Below are positions 1 to 8,540 of a stretch of DNA of 64,000 nucleotides, piece after piece. The position numbers and the translations under genes are program-made. Within the stretch, counting starts at the first letter, position 1; each line of letters starts with the position of its first letter. A model generated the notes under the pieces. That model had not been told where the DNA came from and searched no databases. It was given only the letters and a program-made list of their open reading frames with translations. Origin of the DNA: CAYVUB01 sp964454675 (GTDB lineage: Bacteria > Bacteroidota > Bacteroidia > Flavobacteriales > Flavobacteriaceae); NCBI GenBank assembly GCA_964454675.1, contig CAYVUB010000002.1, forward strand, positions 62,001-126,000, given 5' to 3'.

Positions 1-55
1 TAGCTTGCGGTTGGTCGCCGGTAGGTTTAAAATTGGAGGCTATTTTAAATTTCAT
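1..55 (-). CDS. uvrB: UvrB, excinuclease ABC subunit B (5' end only)
   Basis: The window edge cuts this gene. Only the first 18 codons are visible, reading MKFKIASNFKPTGDQPQA on the minus strand. The pattern F-x-P-T-G-D-Q-P-Q-A is the highly conserved N-terminus of UvrB, just ahead of its Walker A loop. UvrB is the helicase-like damage-verification subunit of UvrABC nucleotide excision repair. It lies about 70 bp downstream of the large secreted-protein gene on the same strand, with no clear terminator between them. The identification rests on a short but very characteristic stretch. Confidence 0.85.
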   Translation of the reverse strand, partial: MKFKIASNFKPTGDQPQA

Positions 56-125
56 TGGAGTAAAAGCGTTATGGATGTTGCCGTGTAAGCAAATTTAGTC
101 AAAGATTTTGTGAACTGCCATGAAA

Positions 126-2471
126 TTACCTCACCAAAGCAAAATGTCCTTTATAAGTTCTGCCGTCAGGTAAGGTTGCCACAAACCAGTAATCGTCAGA
201 CGGTAGTGGTTTTCCCTTGAGGGTTCCGTCCCAACCGGTGCTTAGGTGGTTCATTTGAGCGAGCAACTTTCCGTAGCGGTTAAATATCTTAACATCGATA
301 CCTTGGTTAAACTGTGCGTTGGTACCGTGAACCATCCAGGTATCTTTATAGCCGTCGTTGTTTGGCGTGAAAAATTTTGGGAATCCTAATACCGAAATCA
401 ACTCACCGGTAATACCGCATCCGTTTAAATCCCGTATGTAAATGGTATGAAATCCGGGTTGTACATTGGTAAAGCTATTTTCAGGTTGGTATGGTCCGTT
501 ACTGTTATTCAATGCAAATTCATAATCGCCTTCGCCCGAAACTTCAACCACAATGGTATTGTTATATGAACCTTCCCGGATGTTTATGGTTTCAACAGTA
601 GCAATATTTGAAGCATTTACCGTGATAGTCCTTGTGTTGGAACAACCATTCGGGTCGGTAATGATGACGGTGTAGTTTCCGGGTTCGTTAATATCAATAA
701 ATGAAGTGTTTACAGACGTGGGACTTCCATTGTGCAGCCATTGGTAATAGTAATTACTTGGCAAATCGTTAAGCACTCCACCATAAAGCCTGATAGTTTC
801 AGGATACGAATTAAGACAGTAAATTAGGGTTTCGTCATCGCTTATTTCGGGTGTGTAAAGCACTTCCAGATTTGCAGTGAGTATTCCGTGGCATTGATTG
901 TTATCGGTGATTTTTACGTAAATGGTTTGGTAATATGCCGTTGTGTTTTGATAATTGGTGCTTAAAGCATTGGTCTCATTATAGGCATCCGTTTCAGTTT
1001 CGTAGTAAGTAACCAAAGCACTTGGCGGAAGCTGATTTTGTATAGATAGTGCAATTTCATTCAGATTAAAGGTTGTAAAACCGTCAATATCGCCTTCGTC
1101 GCATGCTTGTAATGTAGGGATTGTCAAGGTGTTATTGGATGTCATTAACTGCAATTGCGCCACAGAAAAGCAATTGGTTTGCTCTTCGGTACGGGCGTAA
1201 ATAATTTGCTGTGCTGAGGTATTTTGAAACGAGGTAGGATTTGGGATTGGGTTCTGGTTAAGGATTGCATCCTGTTGTGTCAGGAAAAAACCGGTAATGT
1301 ACGACAGGTTATTGGTAATATCATATTGTGCGTTCATCAGGTTAAAAATTGCCAGTCCGTCATTATCACTGTCACATTCGGTCAAAACGGCATCGGCGGC
1401 AAACGGATTGGTGTTGTACTCAACGATAACTTCGCCATAAGCAACACAATTGTTATCCAGAGTTACTTCTACATTATACGTGCCAAAATCTGTGATATTC
1501 AAGGTTGGGCTTGTGATTCCCGTCAATTCAATAGTATTGTGATACCAAGTGTAGCTTACGGCATTGGGTTGTGTGGCGTCAACGGTATGGGTTTCGTTGT
1601 CGCATAAAGCAGTGTTGTAGGCTCTTAATAAATCGGGGCCTAAATCTACCGACATTTCAAAACTTCCGGCTTCGAGAAACACTGCCGAGTCGTAGCGGTA
1701 ATTCTGCTCATCGGCAATCACGAGTTTTACGTGGTATGTTTGATTGGGAATCACGCCGGCAGTTGCGGTCAACACTTTGGTTTGCCCGTTAAAATTGATA
1801 GGAACGTTTGTGCCGTTCCAACCCTCAAAATAGGTTTCGTTTATGGGCGGACAAGCTCCGGGAATTCCCGAATGTACCGTGGTTACTTTTACAGGCGTTT
1901 GTGTGTTGGGAACCAATGCAATATTAGTATATTCCTGTTCGCCTACGGGACGAATCAAAAACCCGAATAAATCGGAATAATTACAGGTGTTGCTGTTGTT
2001 TACCTGATATTCTTCGGAAGCAAACAAATATCTGAAGCTTATTTGCGATGCGGACGATGTAAAGTCGAATTCCAGAATGGTGGCGTTGATGGTATTTTGT
2101 TCGTTTAAAACAATTTCAAGGTCTTCATCGCCAAGCCATCCGGGTGCATTATCATCACTTAAAGTGGTGTTTGGTCCGGGAACGTTTGATAAACGCCCTG
2201 TACTCATTACAATACCTCTTTGAAACGGAAAACTTGTGCCGGCAGCGTCAAAATAACCGTAACTCTGGTCTGAACCTCCAAAATTTCCGCCTACAACATT
2301 GGTGACGACCACGTTGGAAATGCAGTTGCTGTCTATTAAAATATCTTCAATAAGTTGCTGTGGTGTATAAGTTTGCGAGTCCACCTGAACGTATTGAGCA
2401 TTCGTTAAGGCAGAAATACAGAAACACAAAAGTAACAGGATGCGATTCATTCTCTTTTTCAATGACTGCAA
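126..2471 (-). CDS. Secreted protein with choice-of-anchor L region and T9SS type B sorting domain
   Basis: A 781-residue exported protein. Residues about 1-26 form a signal peptide (basic start, long Leu/Cys stretch, cleavage after ALTNA). The region after it, with the FRYLFASEEYQ stretch, matches the choice-of-anchor L family. Residues about 280-690 look like repeated Ig-like or SprB-like segments with the theme of Asn/Thr-rich beta strands. The last about 90 residues (GFPKFFTPNNDGYKDTW, then KIFNRYGKLL and GWDGTLKG) are the type B C-terminal sorting signal of the type IX secretion system, related to gliding-motility-associated C-terminal domains. The protein is therefore expected at the cell surface or in the medium. 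Substrate or adhesive role is unknown. Confidence 0.85.
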   Translation of the reverse strand: MQSLKKRMNRILLLLCFCISALTNAQYVQVDSQTYTPQQLIEDILIDSNCISNVVVTNVVGGNFGGSDQSYGYFDAAGTSFPFQRGIVMSTGRLSNVPGPNTTLSDDNAPGWLGDEDLEIVLNEQNTINATILEFDFTSSASQISFRYLFASEEYQVNNSNTCNYSDLFGFLIRPVGEQEYTNIALVPNTQTPVKVTTVHSGIPGACPPINETYFEGWNGTNVPINFNGQTKVLTATAGVIPNQTYHVKLVIADEQNYRYDSAVFLEAGSFEMSVDLGPDLLRAYNTALCDNETHTVDATQPNAVSYTWYHNTIELTGITSPTLNITDFGTYNVEVTLDNNCVAYGEVIVEYNTNPFAADAVLTECDSDNDGLAIFNLMNAQYDITNNLSYITGFFLTQQDAILNQNPIPNPTSFQNTSAQQIIYARTEEQTNCFSVAQLQLMTSNNTLTIPTLQACDEGDIDGFTTFNLNEIALSIQNQLPPSALVTYYETETDAYNETNALSTNYQNTTAYYQTIYVKITDNNQCHGILTANLEVLYTPEISDDETLIYCLNSYPETIRLYGGVLNDLPSNYYYQWLHNGSPTSVNTSFIDINEPGNYTVIITDPNGCSNTRTITVNASNIATVETINIREGSYNNTIVVEVSGEGDYEFALNNSNGPYQPENSFTNVQPGFHTIYIRDLNGCGITGELISVLGFPKFFTPNNDGYKDTWMVHGTNAQFNQGIDVKIFNRYGKLLAQMNHLSTGWDGTLKGKPLPSDDYWFVATLPDGRTYKGHFALVR

Positions 2472-2547
2472 AGATACGCATTACCTGAAACTTGCAAATT
2501 GAAAATTATGTTAAAGATGTAACAAGCTGTGAGATGATTTTTAAATG

Positions 2548-2997
2548 TTAATGTAAACCTCCGTACCGTACAAAGCTTCCCAAAACGAGCATTGCCACTC
2601 CGGTAAGCGTAACGGAAATGATGAAAATTCCTGTTATGTATATGTTTTTCTCGTTTAATTTTGGAAATATAAAATGGTCGGCTGTTAAGGCTAAAACAAA
2701 CGTAAGAATCAATAAAATCAGTTTTACGGAAATTACTTTTTCGATGCTGTTGGAAAACGAAAACCAGGTGCTTAAAGTAACGTTATAATTATAAGCCATC
2801 AATATTCCCGTTATGACGAGGATAATCAATGAGGGCATTCCGAGCGGCTCGTATTTGCTTTTGAAGTTTTGAAGGCTTTCAATATTTTTTTCTTTAATGG
2901 CTTTTGGAAGAATACGAATCGCCAGAAATAAATGCCCTCCTACCCAAATAGTAGCACAAATCAAATGGATAATTAAGAGAATGTGGTGGTAGTTCAT
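2548..2997 (-). CDS. CopD-like membrane protein
   Basis: A 149-residue protein with four predicted membrane segments (about 5-27, 54-72, 84-105 and 120-142). The opening helix carries LLIIHLICATIWVGGHLF, the His-containing helix typical of the CopD/copper-resistance family and related haem-binding DUF2214-type proteins. Conserved His residues in helices 1 and 3 (TADHF) could bind haem or metal. The family name comes from copper resistance, but many stand-alone members have no shown copper role, so copper export is not claimed here. A 25-bp inverted repeat separates it from the haemoglobin gene upstream. Confidence 0.6.
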   Translation of the reverse strand: MNYHHILLIIHLICATIWVGGHLFLAIRILPKAIKEKNIESLQNFKSKYEPLGMPSLIILVITGILMAYNYNVTLSTWFSFSNSIEKVISVKLILLILTFVLALTADHFIFPKLNEKNIYITGIFIISVTLTGVAMLVLGSFVRYGGLH

Positions 2998-3011
2998 AAT
3001 TGTTCTTGTCC

Positions 3012-3073
3012 GTCATTGCGAGGAACGAAGCAATCTAAACTTGTTATGAGATTGCTTCGTTCCTCGCAATGAC
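3012..3073. repeat. Perfect 25-bp inverted repeat (intergenic palindromic element)
   Basis: The arms 3012-3036 and 3049-3073 are perfect reverse complements, starting with GTCATTGCGAGGAACGAAGC, separated by a 12-nt loop. It lies between the truncated haemoglobin gene (its 3' side) and the CopD-like gene (its 5' side), both on the minus strand. Sequences of this type (GTCATTGCGAGGAACGAAG...) recur as dispersed intergenic palindromes in many bacterial genomes. A transcript would form a very stable hairpin, but there is no U-run, so it is more likely a mobile or REP-like element than a simple terminator. Confidence 0.85.
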
Positions 3074-3091
3074 AATCTACATTTAAACAAT

Positions 3092-3460
3092 TTAAGCCAA
3101 TACTTTATACATCATCGTTTGAGCAATATTTGAAGCACTGTATTTTATGTCTTCTGCATTTTTTCCTTCAAAAAGGTCGTCAACCGTATTTTGAAACAAC
3201 TCAAGCCAATGTGCAAAATGTTGAGGATTCAAAGGGCTTTTACCGTGCAATTCTTTATGGACAAACATTGGATTACCTTTAAAATGTCCTGTTCCAAAAA
3301 GGATTACTTCCCAAAAATCATACATTTTTGGCAGATGAATATTCCAATCGGTTTTGGCTACGTCATTAAATAAATAACCGATGATTTCATCTTTACGAAC
3401 GCTTTCATAAAATTCATCTACTAAAAGTTTTATGTCTTTTTTGTTTTCTATGTCTTTCAT
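3092..3460 (-). CDS. Group III truncated haemoglobin
   Basis: At 122 residues it has the size of a truncated globin. The stretch FYESVRKDEIIGYLFND at 17-33, then HLPKMYDFWEVILFGTGHFKG and the HFAHWLELF segment near residue 81, follow the group III pattern; His81 is the candidate proximal haem ligand. These cytosolic globins bind O2 or NO and are thought to handle nitrosative or oxidative stress. A possible -7 element (TAACTTTG on the minus strand, 3478-3485) lies just upstream of the start. The gene probably starts its own transcription unit. Confidence 0.9.
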   Translation of the reverse strand: MKDIENKKDIKLLVDEFYESVRKDEIIGYLFNDVAKTDWNIHLPKMYDFWEVILFGTGHFKGNPMFVHKELHGKSPLNPQHFAHWLELFQNTVDDLFEGKNAEDIKYSASNIAQTMMYKVLA

Positions 3461-3643
3461 ATCAATTTTTCAAATCCCAAAGTTAGGTTTCTTGAAATGG
3501 GTTGATTATGATTAAGGTCATAAAAACTCTGTATTTTGTAATTCTGTCGGATACTACACAATAAAAATTACCGGCTGTTGTAAAAAGTTAAAATGCTTTT
3601 AAGATAGTTTCTTACTTTTAATGCGTCAATAAAACCTGTTTCA

Positions 3644-4552
3644 ATGGCAAATATCATCCTGCTTTTTTTGTGCCTGTTTATAGGAATAGGTATTCGTTAT
3701 ATTAAAGTGTTTCCTGCAAATACGCATACGGTTCTTAATCAGTTTATTATTAACATTTCGTTACCTGCAATGGCATTGTACTATTTGCCAAAGATTGAAT
3801 TTTCGACACATTTGATATATCCTGTGATGATGCCTTGGATAGCGTTTGGCTTGGCATTTGTGTTGTTTGCCGGTCTCGGGAAACTTTTTGGATGGTCAAA
3901 AGCATTGACAGGCTGCCTAATTCTTACCGGCGGACTTGGCAACACATCGTTTGTAGGTATCCCGATTATTGAAGCCTTGTATGGTGCCGAAGGATTAAAA
4001 ACACTTATCATGGTCGATTTGCCCGGAACTTTTGTGGTCATGTCAACGCTGGGCATTACCGTCGCATCGGTGTACTCGCGTGGCGAAAGTAATCTCGGGA
4101 ACAACTTGCAAAAGGTTATCAAGTTTCCGCCGCTTATCTTTTTTTTGATAGGGATTGTTTTAAATATGCTTAATGTGAACGTTCCCGAATATCTGGATGA
4201 AGCCTTTTTAAAACTCGCAGCCACTATTAGTCCGCTGGCATTAGTATCTGTAGGATTTCAGCTTAAAATAAGAAAACGCAGCAAGCACTGGAAATTTTTA
4301 ATATTAGGACTTTCATACCAGTTGCTCGTTGTTCCGGCGGTTATATATGTGCTGTATGTGCAGGTATTTAAACAAAGCGGAACCGCTATTGATGTTACCA
4401 TTATGGAAGCCGGGATGGCACCCATGATTACGGCATCTATCATAGCAGCATCCTACGGATTAAAACCCAATTTGAGTAATATGATGGTAGGAATAGGGAT
4501 TCCGCTGTCGTTTGTTACACTGGCATTTTGGTATTGGTTTTTACAGATTTGA
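3644..4552 (+). CDS. AEC family transporter (auxin efflux carrier type)
   Basis: A 302-residue integral membrane protein with about ten predicted helices arranged as two five-helix repeats, typical of the AEC/BART superfamily. The first repeat contains the GGLGNTSFVGIPIIEALYG loop, a hallmark in which Asn and Pro break the helix at the substrate site; the matching second crossover is near EAGMAPMITASIIAASYG. Substrates of bacterial members are usually small organic acids or amino acids; nothing here identifies the one used. It is followed by csaA on the same strand with about 30 bp between them. Confidence 0.85.
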   Translation: MANIILLFLCLFIGIGIRYIKVFPANTHTVLNQFIINISLPAMALYYLPKIEFSTHLIYPVMMPWIAFGLAFVLFAGLGKLFGWSKALTGCLILTGGLGNTSFVGIPIIEALYGAEGLKTLIMVDLPGTFVVMSTLGITVASVYSRGESNLGNNLQKVIKFPPLIFFLIGIVLNMLNVNVPEYLDEAFLKLAATISPLALVSVGFQLKIRKRSKHWKFLILGLSYQLLVVPAVIYVLYVQVFKQSGTAIDVTIMEAGMAPMITASIIAASYGLKPNLSNMMVGIGIPLSFVTLAFWYWFLQI

Positions 4553-4581
4553 CAGTAATTTTTCTGAAATATTTACATCAC

Positions 4582-4917
4582 ATGGACTCAATCATAACTT
4601 TTGAAGATTTTGCTAAGGCAGATGTGCGTATAGGCACTATTATCGACATACACGATTTTCCCGAAGCACGTAACCCTGCATATAAACTTACGATTGATTT
4701 TGGCGCTTTGGGCATCAAAAAATCATCGGCACAAATCACCACATTATATACCAAAGAGCAATTACTTGGCAGGCAGATTGCGGCGGTTGTCAATTTTCCT
4801 CACAAACAAATAAGGAAGTATATGAGTGAATGTTTGGTATTGGGTGCCGTAAACGGCAAAGATGTTGTTTTGCTCCAGCCCGAACATAAGGTTTATAACG
4901 GCAGCACCGTAAAATAA
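4582..4917 (+). CDS. csaA: CsaA-type tRNA-binding/chaperone protein
   Basis: A small single-domain protein of 111 residues consisting only of the OB-fold tRNA-binding domain (tRBD) also found at the C-terminus of methionyl- and phenylalanyl-tRNA synthetases. FEDFAKADVRIGTI, FPEARNPAYKL and the late KVYNGSTVK are as in CsaA of Bacillus, which has chaperone and export-related activity. I place the start at MDSIITF (4582), which gives the family length; an upstream in-frame ATG at 4528 would overlap the transporter gene and add an atypical hydrophobic tail. A symmetrical terminator follows. Confidence 0.88.
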   Translation: MDSIITFEDFAKADVRIGTIIDIHDFPEARNPAYKLTIDFGALGIKKSSAQITTLYTKEQLLGRQIAAVVNFPHKQIRKYMSECLVLGAVNGKDVVLLQPEHKVYNGSTVK

Positions 4918-4920
4918 AAA

Positions 4921-4947
4921 AGCCAATACGCTTTATACGTATTGGCT
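4921..4947. terminator. Bidirectional intrinsic terminator
   Basis: Arms AGCCAATACG and CGTATTGGCT enclose a 7-nt loop, with an A-run before and a T-rich tail after. It lies between the convergent csaA and PUR-protein genes and can serve both. Confidence 0.8.
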
Positions 4948-4970
4948 TTAATAGTGTGGTTAGTTATATG

Positions 4971-5354
4971 CTAAATATCGTCAAAGTCAATATCTGTAAA
5001 GTTTTTATCGGACTTTGAAGTGCTGTCTGCAATGTCGCCGGTGCCGTAATCTTCTTTTTTGAAATCTTTTTGATGACGCTCGCTTATAACTTCATCGCCT
5101 TTTTCATCAATAACATAAGAAGTCATTTCGGCTAAAATTTCATTAAACTCTGTAAAATCTTCTTTGTATAAATAGATTTTATGTTTTTTGTAATGAAATG
5201 AACCATCGTCATTTGTAAATTTTTTACTTTCTGTAATTGTTAAGTAATAATCACCTGCTTTAGTAGCTCTCACGTCAAAAAAATAGGTGCGTCTTCCTGC
5301 CCGCAATACTTTAGAGAATATTTCCTCTTTCTCCATCATGTCCTGATCACTCAT
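4971..5354 (-). CDS. PUR family DNA/RNA-binding protein (DUF3276)
   Basis: A 127-residue protein whose core (residues about 10-75, EEIFSKVLRAGRRTYFFDVRATKAGDYYLTITE and the following KHKIYLYKEDF) is the bacterial PUR-alpha-like repeat. The fold binds single-stranded nucleic acid; the Borrelia homologue regulates transcription. The last 40 residues are acidic and likely flexible. The gene is monocistronic between two terminator-like stretches. The family is nearly universal in Bacteroidota but its cellular targets are unknown. Confidence 0.88.
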   Translation of the reverse strand: MSDQDMMEKEEIFSKVLRAGRRTYFFDVRATKAGDYYLTITESKKFTNDDGSFHYKKHKIYLYKEDFTEFNEILAEMTSYVIDEKGDEVISERHQKDFKKEDYGTGDIADSTSKSDKNFTDIDFDDI

Positions 5355-5428
5355 AGATTTATTTTTAGATATATTAATAAAAAATTATGCTATCAAAAAT
5401 CTAAAAAAAAAGGATAGTAACCAACAAA

Positions 5429-7189
5429 TTATGAAATTTCTTTTTCGCTAAGCTGTTTTAAAAACAATTCTTTATAATAACCTTCTGATTTTATGAGAGT
5501 TTCATGGCTTCCTATTTGAGAAACGTTGCCTTTGTCCAGGATAATAATTATATCGGCATCTTTGACAGATGATACTCTGTGACTTACTATAATGGTGGTT
5601 TTTCCTGCGGTAAGTTTACGCAGGTTGTTGAGTATTTTTTCTTCGGTTTCGGTATCAACAGCAGACAGGCAGTCGTCAAACAATAATATTTTTGGTTCTT
5701 TTATAATGGCACGTGCAATTGAAATGCGCTGTTTTTGTCCGCCCGAAAGTGTAATGCCGCGCTCTCCCAAAACAGTGTCATAACCCTTAGTAAACTTTTT
5801 AATGTTTTTATGTACATCGGCATCTTTTGCGGCCTGAATAACTTCATCATCTGTGGCAGATTCTTTGCCAAACTTAATATTATTTTTGATAGTATCAGAA
5901 AACAAAAATGCATCTTGCGGTACATAGCCTATGCTGTTTCTTAAGCTGGTTAAGTGCAGCGATTTTATAGGCTTCCCGTCAATATAAATTTCACCGCTGC
6001 TTACATCGTATAAGCGTCCTATAAGATCTAAAACAGTCGATTTTCCTGAACCTGTTTTTCCGAGAATCGCCAGGGTTTCGCCCTGTTTTAATTCAAAGTT
6101 TACGTGTTTTAAGGCTTCAATATTAGTGTCGGGATAGGTAAACGATACATTGTCAAAACGGATGTGTCCTTCAATTTTTGAAGGTAATACGGCATTGTTT
6201 TTAATTGTTGGTTCTTGGTTTAAGAACTCGTTGATACGCTTTTGAGATGCTTCGGCTTGCTGCACGACCGATGTTACCCAGCCAACCGTGGCTACCGGCC
6301 ATGTAAGCATGTTTACATAAATAATGAATTTTGCAATAACACCTATACTTTCAATTTCGCCATTGATATACTGCATGCCGCCTATATAAATTACAATCAC
6401 ATTGCTAAGCCCGATTAAAAAAATCATCAACGGAAAAAACAACGCCTGAATTTTAACCAAATCCAGCTGCTTTTGTCTGCTTTCTGTTGCGAGATTATTA
6501 AAACCACCGTTTATAGTATCTTCAATGCTATACGATTTTATAACGTTTATACCACTGAATGTTTCTTGTGTAAATGATGATAATTTGGCAAGCCATACCT
6601 GCACAACAGTACTTCGTTTGTTGATAGCTTTACTTAAAACATAAATAAAATACGACAAAACAGGCAGCGGAATAACCGTGTAAAGTGTAAGCAAAGGTGC
6701 CGAACGGTACATTAATATGATGGCAATGATAAACAGCGTGACAGTGTTAATGCTGTACATTATAGCAGGCCCAGCATATTCTCTTACTTTTCCCACATCT
6801 TCACTTATGCGGCTCATTAAATCTCCGGTGCGGTTTGATTTGTAAAAATCCAAAGACAGGCGTTGGTACTGCCGGTATATTTCATTTTTTAAATCAAACT
6901 CAATATACCGCGATACATTAATAATGGTTTGGCGCATCATAAATGTAAAAATACCACCTATAACAGCTGCGCCTACAATGTAAAGAATATTGGTAAGAAG
7001 TTCTTTTTTTGCGGCATCTATATCTGTAATGATGCCTTTACGGTAATCAACAATCACGTCAATAGAGTTTCCTACAAGTTCGGGTGTAAATAATAGAAAA
7101 ATTCTTGCAACGATAGTAATAATGATACCTGCAAGTAATTTATACCGGTATTTGTAAAAGTAACTATTAAGGTGTTGTAATTCTTTCAT
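5429..7189 (-). CDS. ABC exporter, fused permease and ATPase (MsbA-like)
   Basis: A 586-residue half-transporter. Six membrane helices occupy about residues 18-310. The ATPase follows, with Walker A GKTGSGKST near 378, Q-loop region VPQDAF, signature LSGGQKQR near 485, Walker B ILLFDDCLSAVD and the switch His in IIVSHR. The fused type forms homodimers or heterodimers that export lipids, peptides or drugs. One detail: Walker B ends in DD rather than DE, so the usual catalytic glutamate is Asp; such sites often belong to one half of a heterodimer, though no partner gene is adjacent. Substrate unknown. Confidence 0.9.
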   Translation of the reverse strand: MKELQHLNSYFYKYRYKLLAGIIITIVARIFLLFTPELVGNSIDVIVDYRKGIITDIDAAKKELLTNILYIVGAAVIGGIFTFMMRQTIINVSRYIEFDLKNEIYRQYQRLSLDFYKSNRTGDLMSRISEDVGKVREYAGPAIMYSINTVTLFIIAIILMYRSAPLLTLYTVIPLPVLSYFIYVLSKAINKRSTVVQVWLAKLSSFTQETFSGINVIKSYSIEDTINGGFNNLATESRQKQLDLVKIQALFFPLMIFLIGLSNVIVIYIGGMQYINGEIESIGVIAKFIIYVNMLTWPVATVGWVTSVVQQAEASQKRINEFLNQEPTIKNNAVLPSKIEGHIRFDNVSFTYPDTNIEALKHVNFELKQGETLAILGKTGSGKSTVLDLIGRLYDVSSGEIYIDGKPIKSLHLTSLRNSIGYVPQDAFLFSDTIKNNIKFGKESATDDEVIQAAKDADVHKNIKKFTKGYDTVLGERGITLSGGQKQRISIARAIIKEPKILLFDDCLSAVDTETEEKILNNLRKLTAGKTTIIVSHRVSSVKDADIIIILDKGNVSQIGSHETLIKSEGYYKELFLKQLSEKEIS

Positions 7190-7245
7190 TTAAAAAGTGA
7201 TATACTGTGTAGTTTTTAACAATATCATATTTTAACGCTTATATT

Positions 7246-7277
7246 TTTGTTAATACTTCAATATTAGCTTATTTTTG
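7246..7277 (+). promoter_or_regulatory. Bacteroidota-type promoter of the leucine dehydrogenase gene
   Basis: TTTG (7246-7249), a 20-nt spacer and TATTTTTG (7270-7277) match the Flavobacterium consensus TTTG-N17-23-TAnnTTTG. The transcript would start near 7284. This rules out the in-frame upstream ATG at 7275 and supports ATG 7326. Confidence 0.65.
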
Positions 7278-7325
7278 TATATTGTTTTTAGATATTTTAA
7301 AAACATTAAATTAAAATTTATTTAT

Positions 7326-8426
7326 ATGATATCAGATGTCATAAGTTCTAAAGAACTTGCAAAAATAGACCCTGTTTTTGGGCAGCTTTCTTTTGATGAT
7401 CATGAGCAAATTGTGTTTTGTAATGACAAAGATACTGGATTGAAAGCAATAATAGGTATCCATAATACAGTTTTGGGGCCGGCACTTGGCGGTACCAGAA
7501 TGTGGCAATATAATAATGAATGGGAAGCATTAAACGATGTGTTGCGTCTTTCAAGAGGCATGACCTTCAAATCGGCAATTACCGGATTAAATCTTGGAGG
7601 CGGAAAAGCCGTTATTTTGGGTGATGCCAAAACTCAAAAAACACCCGGGTTAATGCGTAAATTCGGCGAATTTGTACATTCATTAAGCGGCAAGTACATT
7701 ACTGCCGAAGATGTAGGAATGACCACCGAAGATATGGATATTGTACATGATGTAACACCTTATGTTACCGGTATTTCTGAAGCTAAAGGCGGATCGGGAA
7801 ATCCGTCGCCAATTACGGCTTACGGTGTTTTTATGGGTATAAAGGCAGCAACAAAATATGCTTTTGGATCTGATGCTTTAGATGGAAAAAAAGTATTTGT
7901 ACAAGGTATTGGCCACGTAGGTGAAGCGCTTGTAGGACATTTGGTTAACGAAGGCGCAAAAGTAACCATAACAGACATTAACCAAGAACGTCTGGAAGCC
8001 GTAAGCAATAAATATGGCATTGCTGTTTACAAAGGAAACGACTTGTACAGTGAAGAAATGGACATTTATACGCCATGTGCTTTGGGTGCTGTTATTAATG
8101 ATGATACCGTTTACAGACTAAAAGCCAAAGTCGTTGCCGGTGCGGCAAACAACCAGCTTGCCGAAGATAAGCACGGATTGATATTACAGGAAAGAGGCAT
8201 TGTATATGCTCCCGATTTTTTAATTAATGCCGGCGGAATTATCAATGTATATGCAGAATTGGAAAAGTACGGCAAAGATGAAATCATCCGTAAAACAGAA
8301 AATATTTATAATACCACATTAGAAATTCTTGAACGTGCGGCAAAAAACGGCATAACTACAAATATGGCAGCAGTCAATACCGCAAAAGAACGTATTGAGG
8401 CACGCAAAAGAGAAAATTCAAAATAA
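7326..8426 (+). CDS. Leu/Phe/Val-type amino acid dehydrogenase
   Basis: A 366-residue NAD-dependent oxidative deaminase of branched-chain or aromatic amino acids. Seen in order: GPALGGTRMW (substrate loop, about 50-60), LGGGKAVI with the catalytic Lys, TAEDVGMTTEDM, NPSPITAYGVFMGI, then the Rossmann motif VQGIGHVGEALVGHL and ITDIN. Members of this family with this length act as octamers or dimers on Leu, Val or Ile, converting them to 2-oxo acids. The neighbourhood does not specify the preferred substrate, so I do not assign a gene symbol. It is flanked by its own promoter and a terminator. Confidence 0.9.
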   Translation: MISDVISSKELAKIDPVFGQLSFDDHEQIVFCNDKDTGLKAIIGIHNTVLGPALGGTRMWQYNNEWEALNDVLRLSRGMTFKSAITGLNLGGGKAVILGDAKTQKTPGLMRKFGEFVHSLSGKYITAEDVGMTTEDMDIVHDVTPYVTGISEAKGGSGNPSPITAYGVFMGIKAATKYAFGSDALDGKKVFVQGIGHVGEALVGHLVNEGAKVTITDINQERLEAVSNKYGIAVYKGNDLYSEEMDIYTPCALGAVINDDTVYRLKAKVVAGAANNQLAEDKHGLILQERGIVYAPDFLINAGGIINVYAELEKYGKDEIIRKTENIYNTTLEILERAAKNGITTNMAAVNTAKERIEARKRENSK

Positions 8427-8456
8427 AAAGCACCAAAGTAATTTGTAAAATATACA

Positions 8457-8486
8457 TTTGCTGTTTACAAAATAATAGTATTTTTG
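8457..8486 (+). promoter_or_regulatory. Predicted nusB promoter
   Basis: TTTG (8457-8460), an 18-nt spacer and TATTTTTG (8479-8486) fit the Bacteroidota consensus. The expected start point, near 8493, falls inside the hairpin at 8490-8514. Confidence 0.55.
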
Positions 8487-8489
8487 CAG

Positions 8490-8520
8490 GGCGAAAAGAG
8501 AAAACCTTTTCGCCTTTTTT
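8490..8520 (+). terminator. Intrinsic terminator overlapping the nusB transcription start
   Basis: Arms GGCGAAAAG (8490-8498) and CTTTTCGCC (8506-8514) are followed by six Ts. It could end the dehydrogenase transcript arriving from upstream; for nusB it would lie at about the first transcribed bases. Confidence 0.7.
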
Positions 8521-8540
8521 AATAAACAAAGTTCTTGTAA

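Noticed and set aside
1224..1970. Three plus-strand frames within the T9SS gene
   Set aside because: They are shadows of the coding strand and lack family features.
7275..7325. Longer N-terminus of the leucine dehydrogenase
   Set aside because: The start codon would lie in the -7 element; the added residues are not family-like.
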